Source: Aphrophora alni
Lineage: Eukaryota; Arthropoda; Insecta; Hemiptera; Aphrophoridae
Assembly: GCA_963513935.1 (NCBI GenBank)
Contig: OY740773.1
Location: 95,713,291-95,777,290, forward strand
Direction: 5' to 3'
DNA: 64,000 nt
Made by a program: the position numbers and the translations under genes. How positions within the stretch are numbered: position 1 is the first letter of the stretch; each line of letters starts with the position of its first letter. The notes under the pieces were generated by a model that was not told where the DNA came from, did no database searches, and saw nothing but the letters and a program-made list of their open reading frames with translations. This document shows, piece after piece, positions 1 to 10,472 of this stretch.

Positions 1-1384
1 AGATCCCAACTATTTTCATTCACCTTTCTTTTGGTGACTACTGTTTTTGACGGTACATGTTGCAGTATTCTTTTCAGTTTTAATTTCTCTCATATATGTG
101 AGATTTTTTTGGGTATATCCATTTTTATTTATCAGAAAGTGGTTTTTGTAATAATGTCTGGCTGAGTGAACCGATCTCAATCAAATTTGGTTTTGATGGC
201 TTAGTATTTTCATTGTGTATAAGTAGGTTTATGTTATACTCTTGAACCCTTCTTTTAATTTGTTTACTGGTCACTACTATATCTCCCTTTTGTTTGACTG
301 AGAGTGAAGAACTTAGGCTAACCCTTTAACTCTTTGAGACAACGTTGTAGTTTAATTATGAAAGTTTAGTTTTTGTTTTAAATTAAAAATTGTATACAAG
401 TATAGTTTGTTATAGTTTACAATATTTGATGATATGAAATTAAAATATTTGAAAGGTACACATGTTGTTCAAAATAAATTTCTAATTGAAGTTACGAAAT
501 ATAGTTTTCAATGCGTCCCTCATTCCTGTAAATAATGGCTACACTTTTAGAAGATCTTTTAGTTTACACAAAATCGTTAGTTCCACTGTTTCTTAAGTGT
601 TTTATAAAGTTTTAAAATCAAACCGAAATATTATACTCTACAAGAAGAAATAAAGTTCTATGTGGTATGCACCATAACATCTAGGTTTTTGTTATATGTT
701 GCAGAGGATACGTTGGATGATTAAATACAGGAAGGTAATTACTATTGTAAAAAGATAAGACGGAAGGATTGTCTAAGTTGAAGATTTAAGTAAATTTAAC
801 ACTTTAAAATAAATTCATTACACAATTAATTGCACAAACATTTCCATTATTGATAACTTTCCATTATAAAAATAGGGGTATTACCAATTTTTAAATAATA
901 AATTCCTATTTTTAATGGAATTTAGCAATTAAAAAAAAAAAAAAATTATGTCATTTTAGAGTTTACAATAATAAACAGAGTTCCCCATTATAACTTATTT
1001 GTACCCCCAACGGTTCAAAAGTTAGCTATTGTAACATTTTAAGTGGAAATCCATTATTTGTAGGCCTAATCAAACCTTTAATTTTTTTAACTCTAAGTGT
1101 CAGTAATCCTAAACGGCTAGAGATTGAAAAAATACCCAATAATAAAACATTTATTAAATATTGTTTTACACTTGAAAAAACCATAAAATACGGGGTTTTC
1201 CATTACAAATTTCAAAGTTGGGTACAATATTGGAAAATGGCGGCAATTTTTAACATTTTACACAATGGATTTTTCATGTTCGTTGAAAAGAAAGGAAGGT
1301 TGCCCATTTAAAGTACTCATCATATTTATAATTCAAAATTTAACAATTGTGACATTTTAGGTGGGACACCCAGTATATTTACAA
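1..1384. other. AT-rich non-coding stretch with a weak internal duplication
   Basis: No coding region is visible. Two related blocks sit near 955-1075 and 1255-1380; each carries a 'GT(A/G)ACATTTTA(A/G)GTGG' core followed by a pyrimidine-poor tail, which looks like an old tandem repeat of transposon-end sequence. An 'ATATTGGAAAATGGCGG' word near 1230 recurs near 50,293. Confidence 0.4.
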
Positions 1385-2515
1385 TGTATAATTTGTTAGG
1401 TTATATATAATATATTGTGCAATCTTGTAAATAACATCTTTTCATATTAGACATCAAATTACGATTTAGATGACAAACTTGCAAATATATTAAGACCTCT
1501 CTGTCAGGGCGTAACATATTATGTACTTCCGACATTTCATTACAACTAAGTTCAACAAAACTCATCATTTGAGAAGAAAAAATGTTGGAAGTTTATGTTG
1601 ACGTTATATGTTTGTATACTAATATCATCAAATTTATATTTTAACAAAAATACAACTTACATTTAATTTTAGTGAATATAAACTTTATCCTACTGATAAT
1701 AAACAAAAATTAATGATTGCAAAATCAATTTTAATTCCTATATTAAAATTCAAGTTGGTATGACCAAGTCAAAATAATCTTCATTGGATTAATAATCATA
1801 TTTGGGATGTATTTACGTAGTTTAAACAAAAATATGTTAGTTATTTCAATAACTGCCTCTGGAAAAATGCATTTGTTTAAACTGTTTGCAATACTTATTG
1901 TTTGAAAATAGTTGACTGAAAAATTTAAAGTCTAACAACTGTGTTTGTTCACAGCAGATTAACGGTTACAAAAACAAAATTAAATACTTGTGATTGAATG
2001 CATATAAAGTGTCCTTGCGTCTTCAAAGACTTCCTTCCTGTATTAAATCTTTTCTTCTTCCTTACTCCTGTTTTCTTTATAAATGATTCTAATTGACGTT
2101 AAGTTCACTGTAGAGCGGAAGATTTCTACGCACTGAGGAATTATGTAGAAGAATAAGAAACTACTGAATTACTCACTATTTTTCGTTTTACGTCGTTACG
2201 TTTTATAGAATCCGCGTGTTTTGTAATTTATTGACTTGGTTTTTCTCGCCCTAATAGCTTCAAATTTCTTTATAGTAAAATGTTGAACAAAACGTAATCG
2301 GTTACCATTATGAAAATGTGTATTTCATTACAGTCTTGACGTCATCTTGTAACGTGGCAATGAAATGAAAGACTCAATAGACGCTAGAATAATTGTGTGT
2401 TGTTATTTATATATTTGTTAAAGAAATGTTACATTTTGTTAAATTGTAATACTTTTGTTATACGTATTGGTAAATTATCCTTAAAGTAATAACAATCTAG
2501 TGTTGCTGTTGATAT
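1385..2515 (+). repeat. Direct repeat copy 1 (about 1.1 kb, old)
   Basis: This block aligns in the same orientation with about 4685-5915. The best-conserved part is an exact 26-base match at 1531-1556 (copy 2 at 4849-4874). Other shared landmarks are 'GTGTCCTTGCGTC' followed by 'AAAGACTTCCTTC' near 2010, 'CTGTAGAGCGGA' near 2110, and 'AGAAGAATAAGAAAC' near 2147. Identity between these islands is low and indels are frequent, so the duplication is old. No open reading frame is conserved between the copies. It could be a tandem segmental duplication or the terminal repeats of a decayed element enclosing 2516-4684. Confidence 0.7.
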
Positions 2516-2614
2516 TATGATATTCAAATGTTAACTGTCCCGTTTAATTGAAACTCGTACAATTAAACAGAGCAGGCTAATAAAGTAACTCTTGAAGACT
2601 GTTCTTTCCCTTTC

Positions 2615-3060
2615 CTTCACTTTTAGTTAGATGTGATATAAAGTGGTACTAGACGTGACCGCTACTCCATCCACCCCCTTTGTCTCAGTTTTTACCTTTG
2701 TTTAAATTCATATATCTTACTCTCATATATATATATATATATATATATGGGTATTGAAGATGTGCAAATCTTTATTAGAAATACTTGATAATAAAACAAT
2801 TAAAAAATGTATCACTAATTTTAGTTTTATTTTTAATTCTGTTAATTGGTCTGTAGAGTCAGTTTTTTTTTAGAAATACAAAAATCAAGCCTTTGAATGT
2901 CAAATACCTTTCATAATACCAATAGTTACGAGAGTACCTGGTTTTATTTATAAGAAAAAACGTAGTTATTAGATTGTCCATTTGTATTTTAAACTTTTAA
3001 GTGTCACTAACCAAAGGAAGAAAGAAACGGATTGACGGCATAACATTTTTAGATATATTT
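2615..3060 (+). repeat. Left arm of a large inverted repeat
   Basis: The arm (446 bases) is the reverse complement of 3892-4328, with substitutions and small indels. It includes a (TA)n run at about 2726-2748, which is almost absent from the right arm ('ATACGTGAGAG' there). The outer edge is 'CTTCACTTTTAGTTAG' and the inner edge is 'AACATTTTTAGATATATTT'. A diverged third copy lies at 11209-11495. No coding is seen. Confidence 0.88.
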
Positions 3061-3891
3061 CTTACAAAAAATCTTACCTCATCATATATATATGTAATAA
3101 AATAATTTATCTATCTCTTAATTAGTTATATTTAGATATTTGTTAATAAATCACAAAAAGGTTTATTACATAATTTTATTTTTTAAATATATTTTTTGCA
3201 AATTACAAACTTATGGTACGAATCTTATTTCCACCAGTATAATATTATTTCATATTTATTTTTTAAGCTTAACACAACATGCCCCCATGAAATTGGTTTT
3301 GTAAACTTAAAGTTTCGGAATGATATCATTTACAAAAATGTGGGAATCTTTGAAATCTATATTTTGCTACATTTTTTTTTACAGATTAATTTTGAACGAA
3401 ATGTGTACATTTCAACGTTTTATTAACTGCACTTGCGTAAAATTTTAATGGAAAAAACTAAACTCTCACAAAGCAATTATAATGCTGTACCAACGAGTAA
3501 ATCGGTATCCTCAATTTTTTAGTATTAGTCAAATAGAGGGGAAATATATAAATTTAAAATGTGACCCAGTGATTAATAACAAATGAAAACAACAGTGCAA
3601 AAAATTACAAAAACTTAGCATACCCCTATTCACAATCAAAATATTAACCCATCAAATTTCATTACAATCTGCCCACGGGTTTGGGTTGTAGAGTAAAATA
3701 GGTAGCCAATTTTAAACAAACACTAAGATGAGATAAGATTTTTTGGAAGAATGGCTTTTATTGGATTTATCACCACTTTGGAGGAAAAAGAAACACATTG
3801 TTTCTATCTAAGGTATGGAGGTCACTGAGATTGTTACAGTTATTAGATGGGGAAAAAAATCAGTTTAGGTTAGGAACACAATAGTTTATGA
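3061..3891. other. Spacer between inverted-repeat arms
   Basis: 831 bases of AT-rich sequence between the arms. The only open frame (3196-3426 on +) is 76 codons, low in complexity and does not begin with ATG. I see no transposase motif, so the element is non-autonomous or has decayed. Confidence 0.6.
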
Positions 3892-4328
3892 AAAATATAT
3901 CTAAAAATGTTATGCCGTCAATCCGTTTCTTCCTTCCTTTGGTTAGTGACACTTAAAAGTTTAAAATACAAATGGACAATCTAATAACTACGTTTTTTCT
4001 TATAAATAAAACCAGTTACTCTCGTAACTTTTGGTATTATAAAAGATATTTGGCAATCAATGAATTGATTTTTGTATTTCTAAAAAAAACTGACTCTACA
4101 GACCTATTAACAGAATTAAAAAAAAAAAAAAACTATAATTAAGTGATACATTTTTTAAATGTTTTGTTATCAGGTATTGCTAATAAAGATTTGCACATCT
4201 TCAATACCCATAATACGTGAGAGTAAGATATATGAATTTAAACAAAGGTAAAAACTGAGACAAACGGGGGTGGATGGAGTAGCGGTCACGTCTATTGCAC
4301 TTTATATCACATCTAACTAAAAGTGAAG
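3892..4328 (-). repeat. Right arm of the large inverted repeat
   Basis: Reverse-complement partner of 2615-3060. It begins 'AAATATATCTAAAAATGTTATG' (first bases at 3892) and ends in 'CTAACTAAAAGTGAAG' at 4328. The 67-codon open frame on the minus strand over 4201-4404 lies mostly in this arm and is not a gene: the same stretch in the left arm is not open. Confidence 0.88.
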
Positions 4329-4349
4329 TAATACTAACTTTTATAAACT

Positions 4350-4627
4350 TTAAAACGCCGCCATTTTGTTTAGGGTGAACCTTTTGAAGTCGGATTTGTG
4401 GCATTGTATTCTACTAAATTAGACCTTTAATTTGATGTACAACTCGACCCACGCTCTCATTTAAGATTTTATTCCGACTCCTTGTGGGCCGTCCCCCCGA
4501 AGTGGTAGCGGCTCATTGAAATTGAGATAAAATAGTGTTTTATGCCAAGTAACAGTGTACCAAGTTATATAGTTCCATCTGTAACGGTTAAAAAAATATT
4601 AACCCGTTCCGGGACTTTTCACCACCC

Positions 4628-4633
<6 letters not shown>
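4350..4633 (+). mobile_element. Decayed end of a foldback-type element
   Basis: This segment matches, in order, the reverse complement of the left half of the foldback element at 63402-64000. Shared blocks are a 'CGCCATTT' stretch near 4359, 'GTGGCATT..ATTCTACTAA', 'CTCGACCCACGCTCTCATTTAAGATT' (first bases about 4443), 'GTGGGCCGTCCCCCC' near 4485, and 'AATATTAACCCGTTCCGGGACTTTTCA' near the end. Only one half is recognisable. It starts right beside the inverted-repeat arm ending at 4328. Confidence 0.75.

Positions 4634-4668
<35 letters not shown>
4634..4668. repeat. (TA)n microsatellite
   Basis: Uninterrupted alternating TA run at the outer end of the decayed foldback fragment. Confidence 0.9.
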
Positions 4669-4669
<1 letters not shown>

Positions 4670-4684
4670 AGTGCAAAATTTGTG

Positions 4685-5915
4685 ATAGAGTTATAACAAT
4701 ATTCCTGTTATGCTAAATTTAATATATTTACAATCATATAAAACATCTTTGCTAATTCAACGAAGATCAAATCATGATTTTGATGAATTTGTATCAATTT
4801 GTAAATATATTTAAACTACTCTGTGTACGTGTAACGTATTATATTTCTGACATTTCATTACAACTAAGTTCAACGAAAAATATTGTTCGAGAGGAGAAAA
4901 TTTTTACGTTTCTATAGACTTCATGTGTTTTCATACAAATATTATCAAACTCATTTGAAACAAACGCAACTTACATTTAGTTTTTCGTGAATAGAATTTA
5001 TAACTCTCTGTAAGGGAATACAGTAGTTAACACAAATTTAACGGTACCGATTAAATTTTAATTGTATAATAAGTTCACTGGATGAATAATCATAACCTTA
5101 GTGTATTTATGTCGTTTATATATACATAAAAACACATATTTAGTTATGATATTACGCATTGCAAATTAAATGTCATTTAAATATTTAATGTCCTGTCTTT
5201 ACAGTTCACTGTAAGCATGAAGTCTGTGATTACCGAACATCCGTTTAGAATGCTTGTTCATTTTGATCTGAATCTGTTGAACGAAAAAGTTTAACAACCT
5301 AACTAACAACTACTTTTATCACTTCAGATTAACTGTTACGAAAACAAAATTAGATATTCGTGAACGAATGTGAATAATGTGTCCTTGCGTCCCCAAAGAC
5401 TTCCTTCTTCCATTACGTTGTAATAAATCACTTTCCTCTTCCTTACTCCACTTTTCTTGATAAATGATTCCGGTCGACATTGACTTACTGTAGAGCGGAG
5501 GATGTTTGTGGATTGGGAAGTCTCCAGAAGAATAAGAAACAACTTAATTACTCACAATTATTCGTTTTACGACACCACCTCGTATAAGTGAATCCTTCTA
5601 TTTTATAATGTAGTGACATGTTTCTCTTCTACCTAATAACTCCAAAAAGTCTTCATAATATTGTATTATATAACACTTTATTGACTATTTGAACTGTTAC
5701 CATTACGTTATGCTAAACAAACTATCGTCGTGACGTCACATAGTAACATTATAATCAATGGAAGACAATAACAGTCCCTAGATTACGATTGATAATATTG
5801 TCCGTTGTTTATACATTTGTTATATGATTGTTAAGTTTGTTACACATTATATAATTGTATACGAATTGGTACATTATTCTTAGTGTCAAGCATATTATAG
5901 TGTTGTTGTTGTTGG
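4685..5915 (+). repeat. Direct repeat copy 2
   Basis: Same-orientation partner of 1385-2515, displaced by about 3.3 kb. Matching landmarks run in the same order along the whole block and end in 'TATTATAGTGTTGTTGTTG' (copy 1: 'ATCTAGTGTTGCTGTTG'). The minus-strand open frame over 5336-5542 is not preserved in copy 1. Confidence 0.7.
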
Positions 5916-7024
5916 TCACTCTATTTTTAAATATAGTGTAAAAAATAAGTAAAAATCTCTAAATAAACATGTGAACTATTTATACAGAACATGTAAAGAA
6001 AAGAAGCGGTGTCAAATGTACGTAATATCCTGTAACAATGTTACATTTGAAAACAAAGTGCGAACTGAAAAGGATGATATATATTATAATAACACATTGT
6101 TTTTCAGTTGTAATATTAGTCAAGTTGGGACTTGCTCTAGCACGTTTACTTTAAAATATAATGGTTAACTATTAAATAACAACAACTCAATTCTTTAAAT
6201 TACTATTTAATCCCAGGTCTTAAGATTCGGGCTTTTTTTAAACGTGCAATTATACATTTTAAACATCTATCTTAAAATATACAAATCATCTTTATGTTAT
6301 TAATATTAACAATTTTTACAGTTCAAATCTTTTTATATTAATTAAATCTATATACCCACTAAAGTCCAAATAAATAATTTTGAATTTGTTTAAATGTTCA
6401 CTCTTGACGATATTAAAATTTTTTGTATTACCTCAGACTCTCTATGAATACTTTTTCTTCCAACAACCCGGGCTGCAATGCCGTCCCGCCATCACTAGTA
6501 TATTTTCCGCTACCGGCTTTGCGTATGGCCGTGCATTCAAACATATCAATTTTTTTTTTTCAAATGTCCTTTTATAGTCATTTTAAATAGTATATTAACA
6601 TTATTTATTAGTTTGTAGACATATTTGAAGTTAAAATTGTTTTTAAAATGGTTGAAATTCATCCACATTCACTTTTTATATATTTATGGTTTTTATACCA
6701 CCACTGCCTAGATTTCAATGATAGTTCTAACTTTCGCCGCCAGTTCGCACTGTTCCACTATATTGTAATAATTCGTTGTAAACATTAAAACTAATCTAAT
6801 TTATCCTATTCAACCAGTTTGTTATTTAAATTAACTAATACACAATATACATTGAATTTGAATTTAAAATAATTATCTAAACATGAAATAAATTTAAAAG
6901 AATAATAAAACGTTCTTATTCAATCATTTTAGGTTATTAAGTAAAGTTACTGTTATTATTGTTTTTGAAATAGAAGTAAGTTTTATTTAAATTAACTGTA
7001 GTTATTATAATATGTGCTTTATAT
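5916..7024. other. AT-rich non-coding stretch
   Basis: No gene or repeat was recognised. A less AT-rich island at about 6460-6540 ('CCCGGGCTGCAATGCCGTCC') interrupts the background; it may be a fragment of an unidentified insertion. Confidence 0.4.
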
Positions 7025-7783
7025 TATAATAAATCTTTATTTATTATTTTTCTATTTAAATTGAATTTTTTAATTTTTTTTAAATTTGATTATTGTCTAT
7101 CTCGGGGGTTAGGTTAGTGCCGGCTTATGTCAAATGTTATTATTATGAATAAAAAAAAAATGTTAAATCAAATATAATATAAAAAAAATAATTATTCAAT
7201 AAAATGTTGATTGTATTAATGAAAGAGAAAAGAAAAAAAAATGTATATATATTTAATATATATATATATATAAATATAAAAACAAATTTGATTAATGGTT
7301 TGAGTTTCTTCACCAATCACTTAAACAAAACATATATATAACCATACAATAACTATAAATCTCACCATTACTTCAATGTTTTTCCTTCTAATTTTATTTT
7401 TTGGTAATTGTTTAGATTAATGTATTTGACCTTTTCTTCTATTTTCCAATAATTATTTTAATATTTTACTTCAATTATTATTTCTATCTTCTCAGTCTCA
7501 TTTAATACATTATCTATCTATTTCAACCGCACTTCTTGAATTCTCAAAATTTACTGAAAAATTTTCTTTTTTCCTTTTTTAACTGTTGTTTCTTTCACCT
7601 GATTCACTGTTATTCACCCATATGTTTTTATATTCACTTGCCCACTTGATTTTGTACTTGTATGTATATTGTTTATATATATATATATATATATTAATGG
7701 ATTAATTTAGATGTATGATTTATATGTTTAAATAATGAAATAAATTTTGAATAATAAAATATATATTTTGAATTATTACAATT
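7025..7783 (-). repeat. 3' LTR (element orientation) of the gag-only element
   Basis: Shared with 9678-10472 from 'TATAATAAATCTTTATTT' to 'TTGAATTATTACAATT'. It contains the family's hallmark block 'TATCTCGGGGGTTAGGTTAG' followed by 'TGCCGGCTTA' near 7100. Differences from the other LTR are a handful of substitutions plus a shorter (TA)n run near 7671-7693. In element orientation it starts 'TTGTAATAATTC', so a TG start is possible, but no CA end is seen. The bases just upstream on the minus strand (7784-7810) give only a poor polypurine tract ('AGGGAAAG'). Confidence 0.93.
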
Positions 7784-7913
7784 ATCTCCAGGGTAACTTT
7801 CCCTAAAAATGTTTATTTAAAGATTTTTATGGGAATAAAACGAAATTAATAATGAAAAATATAATTGATTTAATAAAAAAGTTAATTATCTTTATCAGAT
7901 ACACCATTACTAT

Positions 7914-9269
7914 TTATTGACCTGTATCGTTTATTGGTGTCGATTTATCACGTAGAGGTCTAAATGAAGGTTGAAATTTTCCTGGAGGGTTTCTGTTTGA
8001 ATTAAATGGTCTAGGCGGAGGTCGGTGATTTTGTTGATGAAAAGGTGGAGGTCGATAATTTTGGAACTGTGTTGATGGTCTAAAGTGGAAATTATTGTTC
8101 GACCCAACTGGTTGTTCCCTTGGTGTGAATCGTTTTCTCGGTGAAGGTACAGTAGTCAAATTTTGGTTCCTCCTTTCTCGCGTATAAACATCTTTTAAGT
8201 CCTCCCTTTGCAACAGGAGTTCAAAGTCCAGGATTGTTTCTCTGCGTTGGACTCTTCGTGCATCTTGAATCAATTCCTCGAAATGATCCGCCAAACAGGT
8301 TATAATCTCATCCTCAGAAAGTGGTGGTTCCATTGATTTCAAAGTTATGACTCGCTCAGTAAAATATTCGGCCCTACTGAGTTTGCCATTCCTTTTATAC
8401 TTTTCAGTTTCCATTCTGTGCCGGATTCCGCGTTGCACTTCCCTGCTCCAATATTTTTTCTCAAAGGCTTCTTTGAACTCTTCCCAGCAGTGTATGTCGT
8501 CTCTGACCAAACTGAACCATCTCGCCGCATGATGTTCTAGGCATAACTCCAGGGTGTCGATCAGCTGGATGTTTGGATCGGTGGTGTTATTTTGAGTTGT
8601 CCTCCGCTCATAAAATTTACGGATCCTGTTGAGGTGTTCAGTTGGATTGTGCTCCCTGCCATGACATTTTGGAACGTTATTATCGATTATCCCATTTGTG
8701 GTACTTCCACAGGTGACATATATGTTGGGTGGTGCTGTGGGTGAGTTTTTCTGAATCTTGTCCTCGAGGATTTCCACTCTCGCCTTGTTATCGTTAGCCA
8801 ATCGTTCTAAAGATGTTATCTGTCGCTCTTGTTCTAAACTTGTCTCCTTATTTTTGTCTATTCCCTCCTGTTGTTTTGAATTTTGCTCAGCAATTTTCTG
8901 GGTTATTTGTTCCAGCTCTTGGTGTGTCTTTTCCCTAGTTCGTTGATTCAAGTCGATCACAAACTCTTTCACCTGTTCGGTTTGAAACCGACAGTCCTCT
9001 TGTATTTTGTCGATTTTCTTGTCCTGGGTCTCGAACCGTTTATTAATTTGGCTCAATTCCTGTTTTATTTCTAGGGAGTTTTGTTTTAATTCCTTAGAAA
9101 AACGTTCTTCCTGGTCATCGAATCGTTGGTTAATTTGATTCAATTCTAATTTGATTTCCTTAGAGCGCTTGTCCTGATCCTCGAATTGTTTCTACATAAA
9201 CATCATTAATTGTTCACGATTTATGGTATGGCTTTGCGGTTCTTGGCTGGTCTTCACGTCGCTCGTCAT
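7914..9269 (-). pseudogene. gag: Gag (Ty3-type capsid domain), broken by an amber codon
   Basis: Structural Gag of an LTR retrotransposon. From ATG at 9269 the frame reads 25 residues, meets TAG at 9192-9194, then stays open to the stop at 7914. The annotated open segment (to 9143) starts at a TTG, not an ATG, and the next in-frame ATG is deep in the capsid, so the element makes no full Gag unless the amber is read through. After the stop come about 130 residues of charged, heptad-like Q/E/K-rich sequence (coiled coil, with repeats such as 'NQINQRFDDQEERF' and 'SQINKRFETQDKK'). The capsid core follows at about residues 190-290 of the open part ('HHAARWFSLVRDD', 'CWEEFKEAFEKKY', 'RAEYFTERV'), matching the Retrotrans_gag pattern. 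The C-terminal tail is P/R/N/F-rich and basic, with no CCHC zinc knuckle, so RNA binding presumably uses the basic tail. Strong family call; function in this copy doubtful. Confidence 0.9.
9192..9194 (-). other. In-frame TAG within gag
   Basis: The plus strand reads CTA here, giving TAG 25 codons after the gag ATG at 9269. Both sides are open in the same frame and both read like Gag sequence. It may be an inactivating mutation; suppression is conceivable but nothing in the sequence proves it. Confidence 0.85.
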
Positions 9270-9535
9270 TTCGATGTTTTCACGGTCGGTATATGTCGGA
9301 TATTTTCGCCGTATTCTTCTTCTTCTTCTTCTTCAATTATTACGGTCGGTGGTTGACCCGATTCTTCAACGATCCGCGGCCCTTCAAGCGCTACGTCTTC
9401 TTCACTTATTTCTTGACCCGCGGTCACGTCTTCTAATCGGCGCGACGAAGATGAGTCCGACAAACCGCGAGACTCTATAGCCTTTTGTGTCCGCGTAATG
9501 TTTTTTCTTAAGTTGTATCCCGATTGATTATCCAT
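9266..9535 (-). CDS. Short acidic ORF at the 5' end of the gag region
   Basis: An 89-residue frame from ATG at 9535 (starting MDNQSGYNLRKN) to TGA at 9266-9268. I chose this start over the upstream ATG at 9580 because the peptide before it (MCCILCTDTLLLN) is unlike the rest. The N-terminus is basic; the C-terminal part is serine- and glutamate-rich, including a run of seven Glu. Its TGA overlaps the ATG of the next frame (ATGA), one base out of register. The next frame upstream of its ATG also reads as plausible charged protein, so the likeliest history is a single longer gag split by an indel somewhere near 9300. A true two-ORF arrangement with coupled re-initiation cannot be excluded. No database family recognised. 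Confidence 0.55.
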   Translation of the reverse strand: MDNQSGYNLRKNITRTQKAIESRGLSDSSSSRRLEDVTAGQEISEEDVALEGPRIVEESGQPPTVIIEEEEEEEYGENIRHIPTVKTSK

Positions 9536-9662
9536 ATTAATATTTAGTAATAATGTATCGGTACACAAAATACAACACAAAATATATATCTTGAAATTAA
9601 CATAAAATTATTTTTAAAAGAAGTTATTTGGTGGGGGAAGATTTCCTTGACAAATTGCCAAT

Positions 9663-9676
9663 ACGTTGAGGCGCCA
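9663..9676 (-). promoter_or_regulatory. tRNA primer-binding site
   Basis: Immediately inside the 5' LTR, the minus strand reads TGGCGCCTCAACGT. The leading TGG pairs with a tRNA CCA end, and TGGCGCC plus CAACGT resembles the Lys-tRNA sites of many insect Ty3 elements, with one extra T. It fixes the element's orientation and the inner edge of the LTR at 9677/9678. Confidence 0.8.
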
Positions 9677-9677
9677 A

Positions 9678-10329
9678 TATAATAAATCTTTATTTATTAT
9701 TTTTCTATTTAAATTGAATTTTTTAATTTTTTTAAAATTTGATTATTGTCTATCTCGGGGGTTAGGTTAGTGCCGGCTTATGTCAAATGTTATTAGTATG
9801 AATAAAAAAAAAAAGTTAAATCAAATATAATATAAAAAAAATAATTAATCAATAAAATGTTGATTGTATTAATGAAAGAGAAAAGAAAAAAAAATGTATA
9901 TATATTTAATATATATATAAATATAAAAACAAATTTGATTAATGGTTTGAGTTTCTTCACCAATCACTTAAACAAAACAAAAAAAAATATATATATATTC
10001 AAACAATCACTATAAATCTCACCATTACTTCAATGTTTTTCCTTCTAATTTTATTTTTTGGTAATTGTTTAGATTAATGTATTTATTTGACTTTTCTTCT
10101 ATTTTCCAATAATTATTTTAATATTTTACTTCAATTATTATTTCTATCTTCTCAGTCTCATTTAATACATTATCTATCTATTTCAACCGCACTTCTTGAA
10201 TTCTCAAAATTTACTGAAAAAATTTCTTTTTCCTTTTTTAACTGTTGTTTCTTTCACCTGATTCACTGTTATTCACCCATATGTTTTTATATTCACTTGC
10301 CCACTTGATTTTGTACTTGTATGTATAAT

Positions 10330-10387
<58 letters not shown>

Positions 10388-10472
10388 GGATTAATTTAGA
10401 TGTATGATTTATATGTTTAAATAATGAAATAAATTTTGAATAATAAAATATATATTTTGAATTATTACAATT
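9678..10472 (-). repeat. 5' LTR (element orientation) of the gag-only element
   Basis: Near-identical to 7025-7783. The main length difference is a longer (TA)n run at about 10333-10382 and a small A-rich insertion near 9980. The plus-strand 73-codon open frame over 10087-10308 is LTR sequence in the antisense direction and not a gene. Confidence 0.93.

Larger units (their letters stand above)
7025..10472 (-). mobile_element. LTR retrotransposon with gag only, no pol
   Basis: A complete-looking but pol-less LTR element on the minus strand. Two LTRs (7025-7783 and 9678-10472) flank an internal region of about 1.9 kb. The internal part starts with a tRNA-type primer-binding site (9663-9676), followed by a short acidic ORF and a Gag with a Ty3-type capsid domain. 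Between the end of gag (7914) and the 3' LTR (7783) there are only 130 bases, so protease, reverse transcriptase, RNase H and integrase are absent. The layout matches what is called TR-GAG in plants: a non-autonomous element moved by a relative's enzymes. The LTRs are nearly identical apart from microsatellite and short indel changes, which suggests recent insertion. No clean target-site duplication is visible at the flanks. Confidence 0.9.

Noticed and set aside
9223..9480. Leu/Arg-rich plus-strand frame
   Set aside because: Antisense to the acidic ORF at the start of the gag region; other plus-strand frames at 8347-9074 are likewise antisense to gag.
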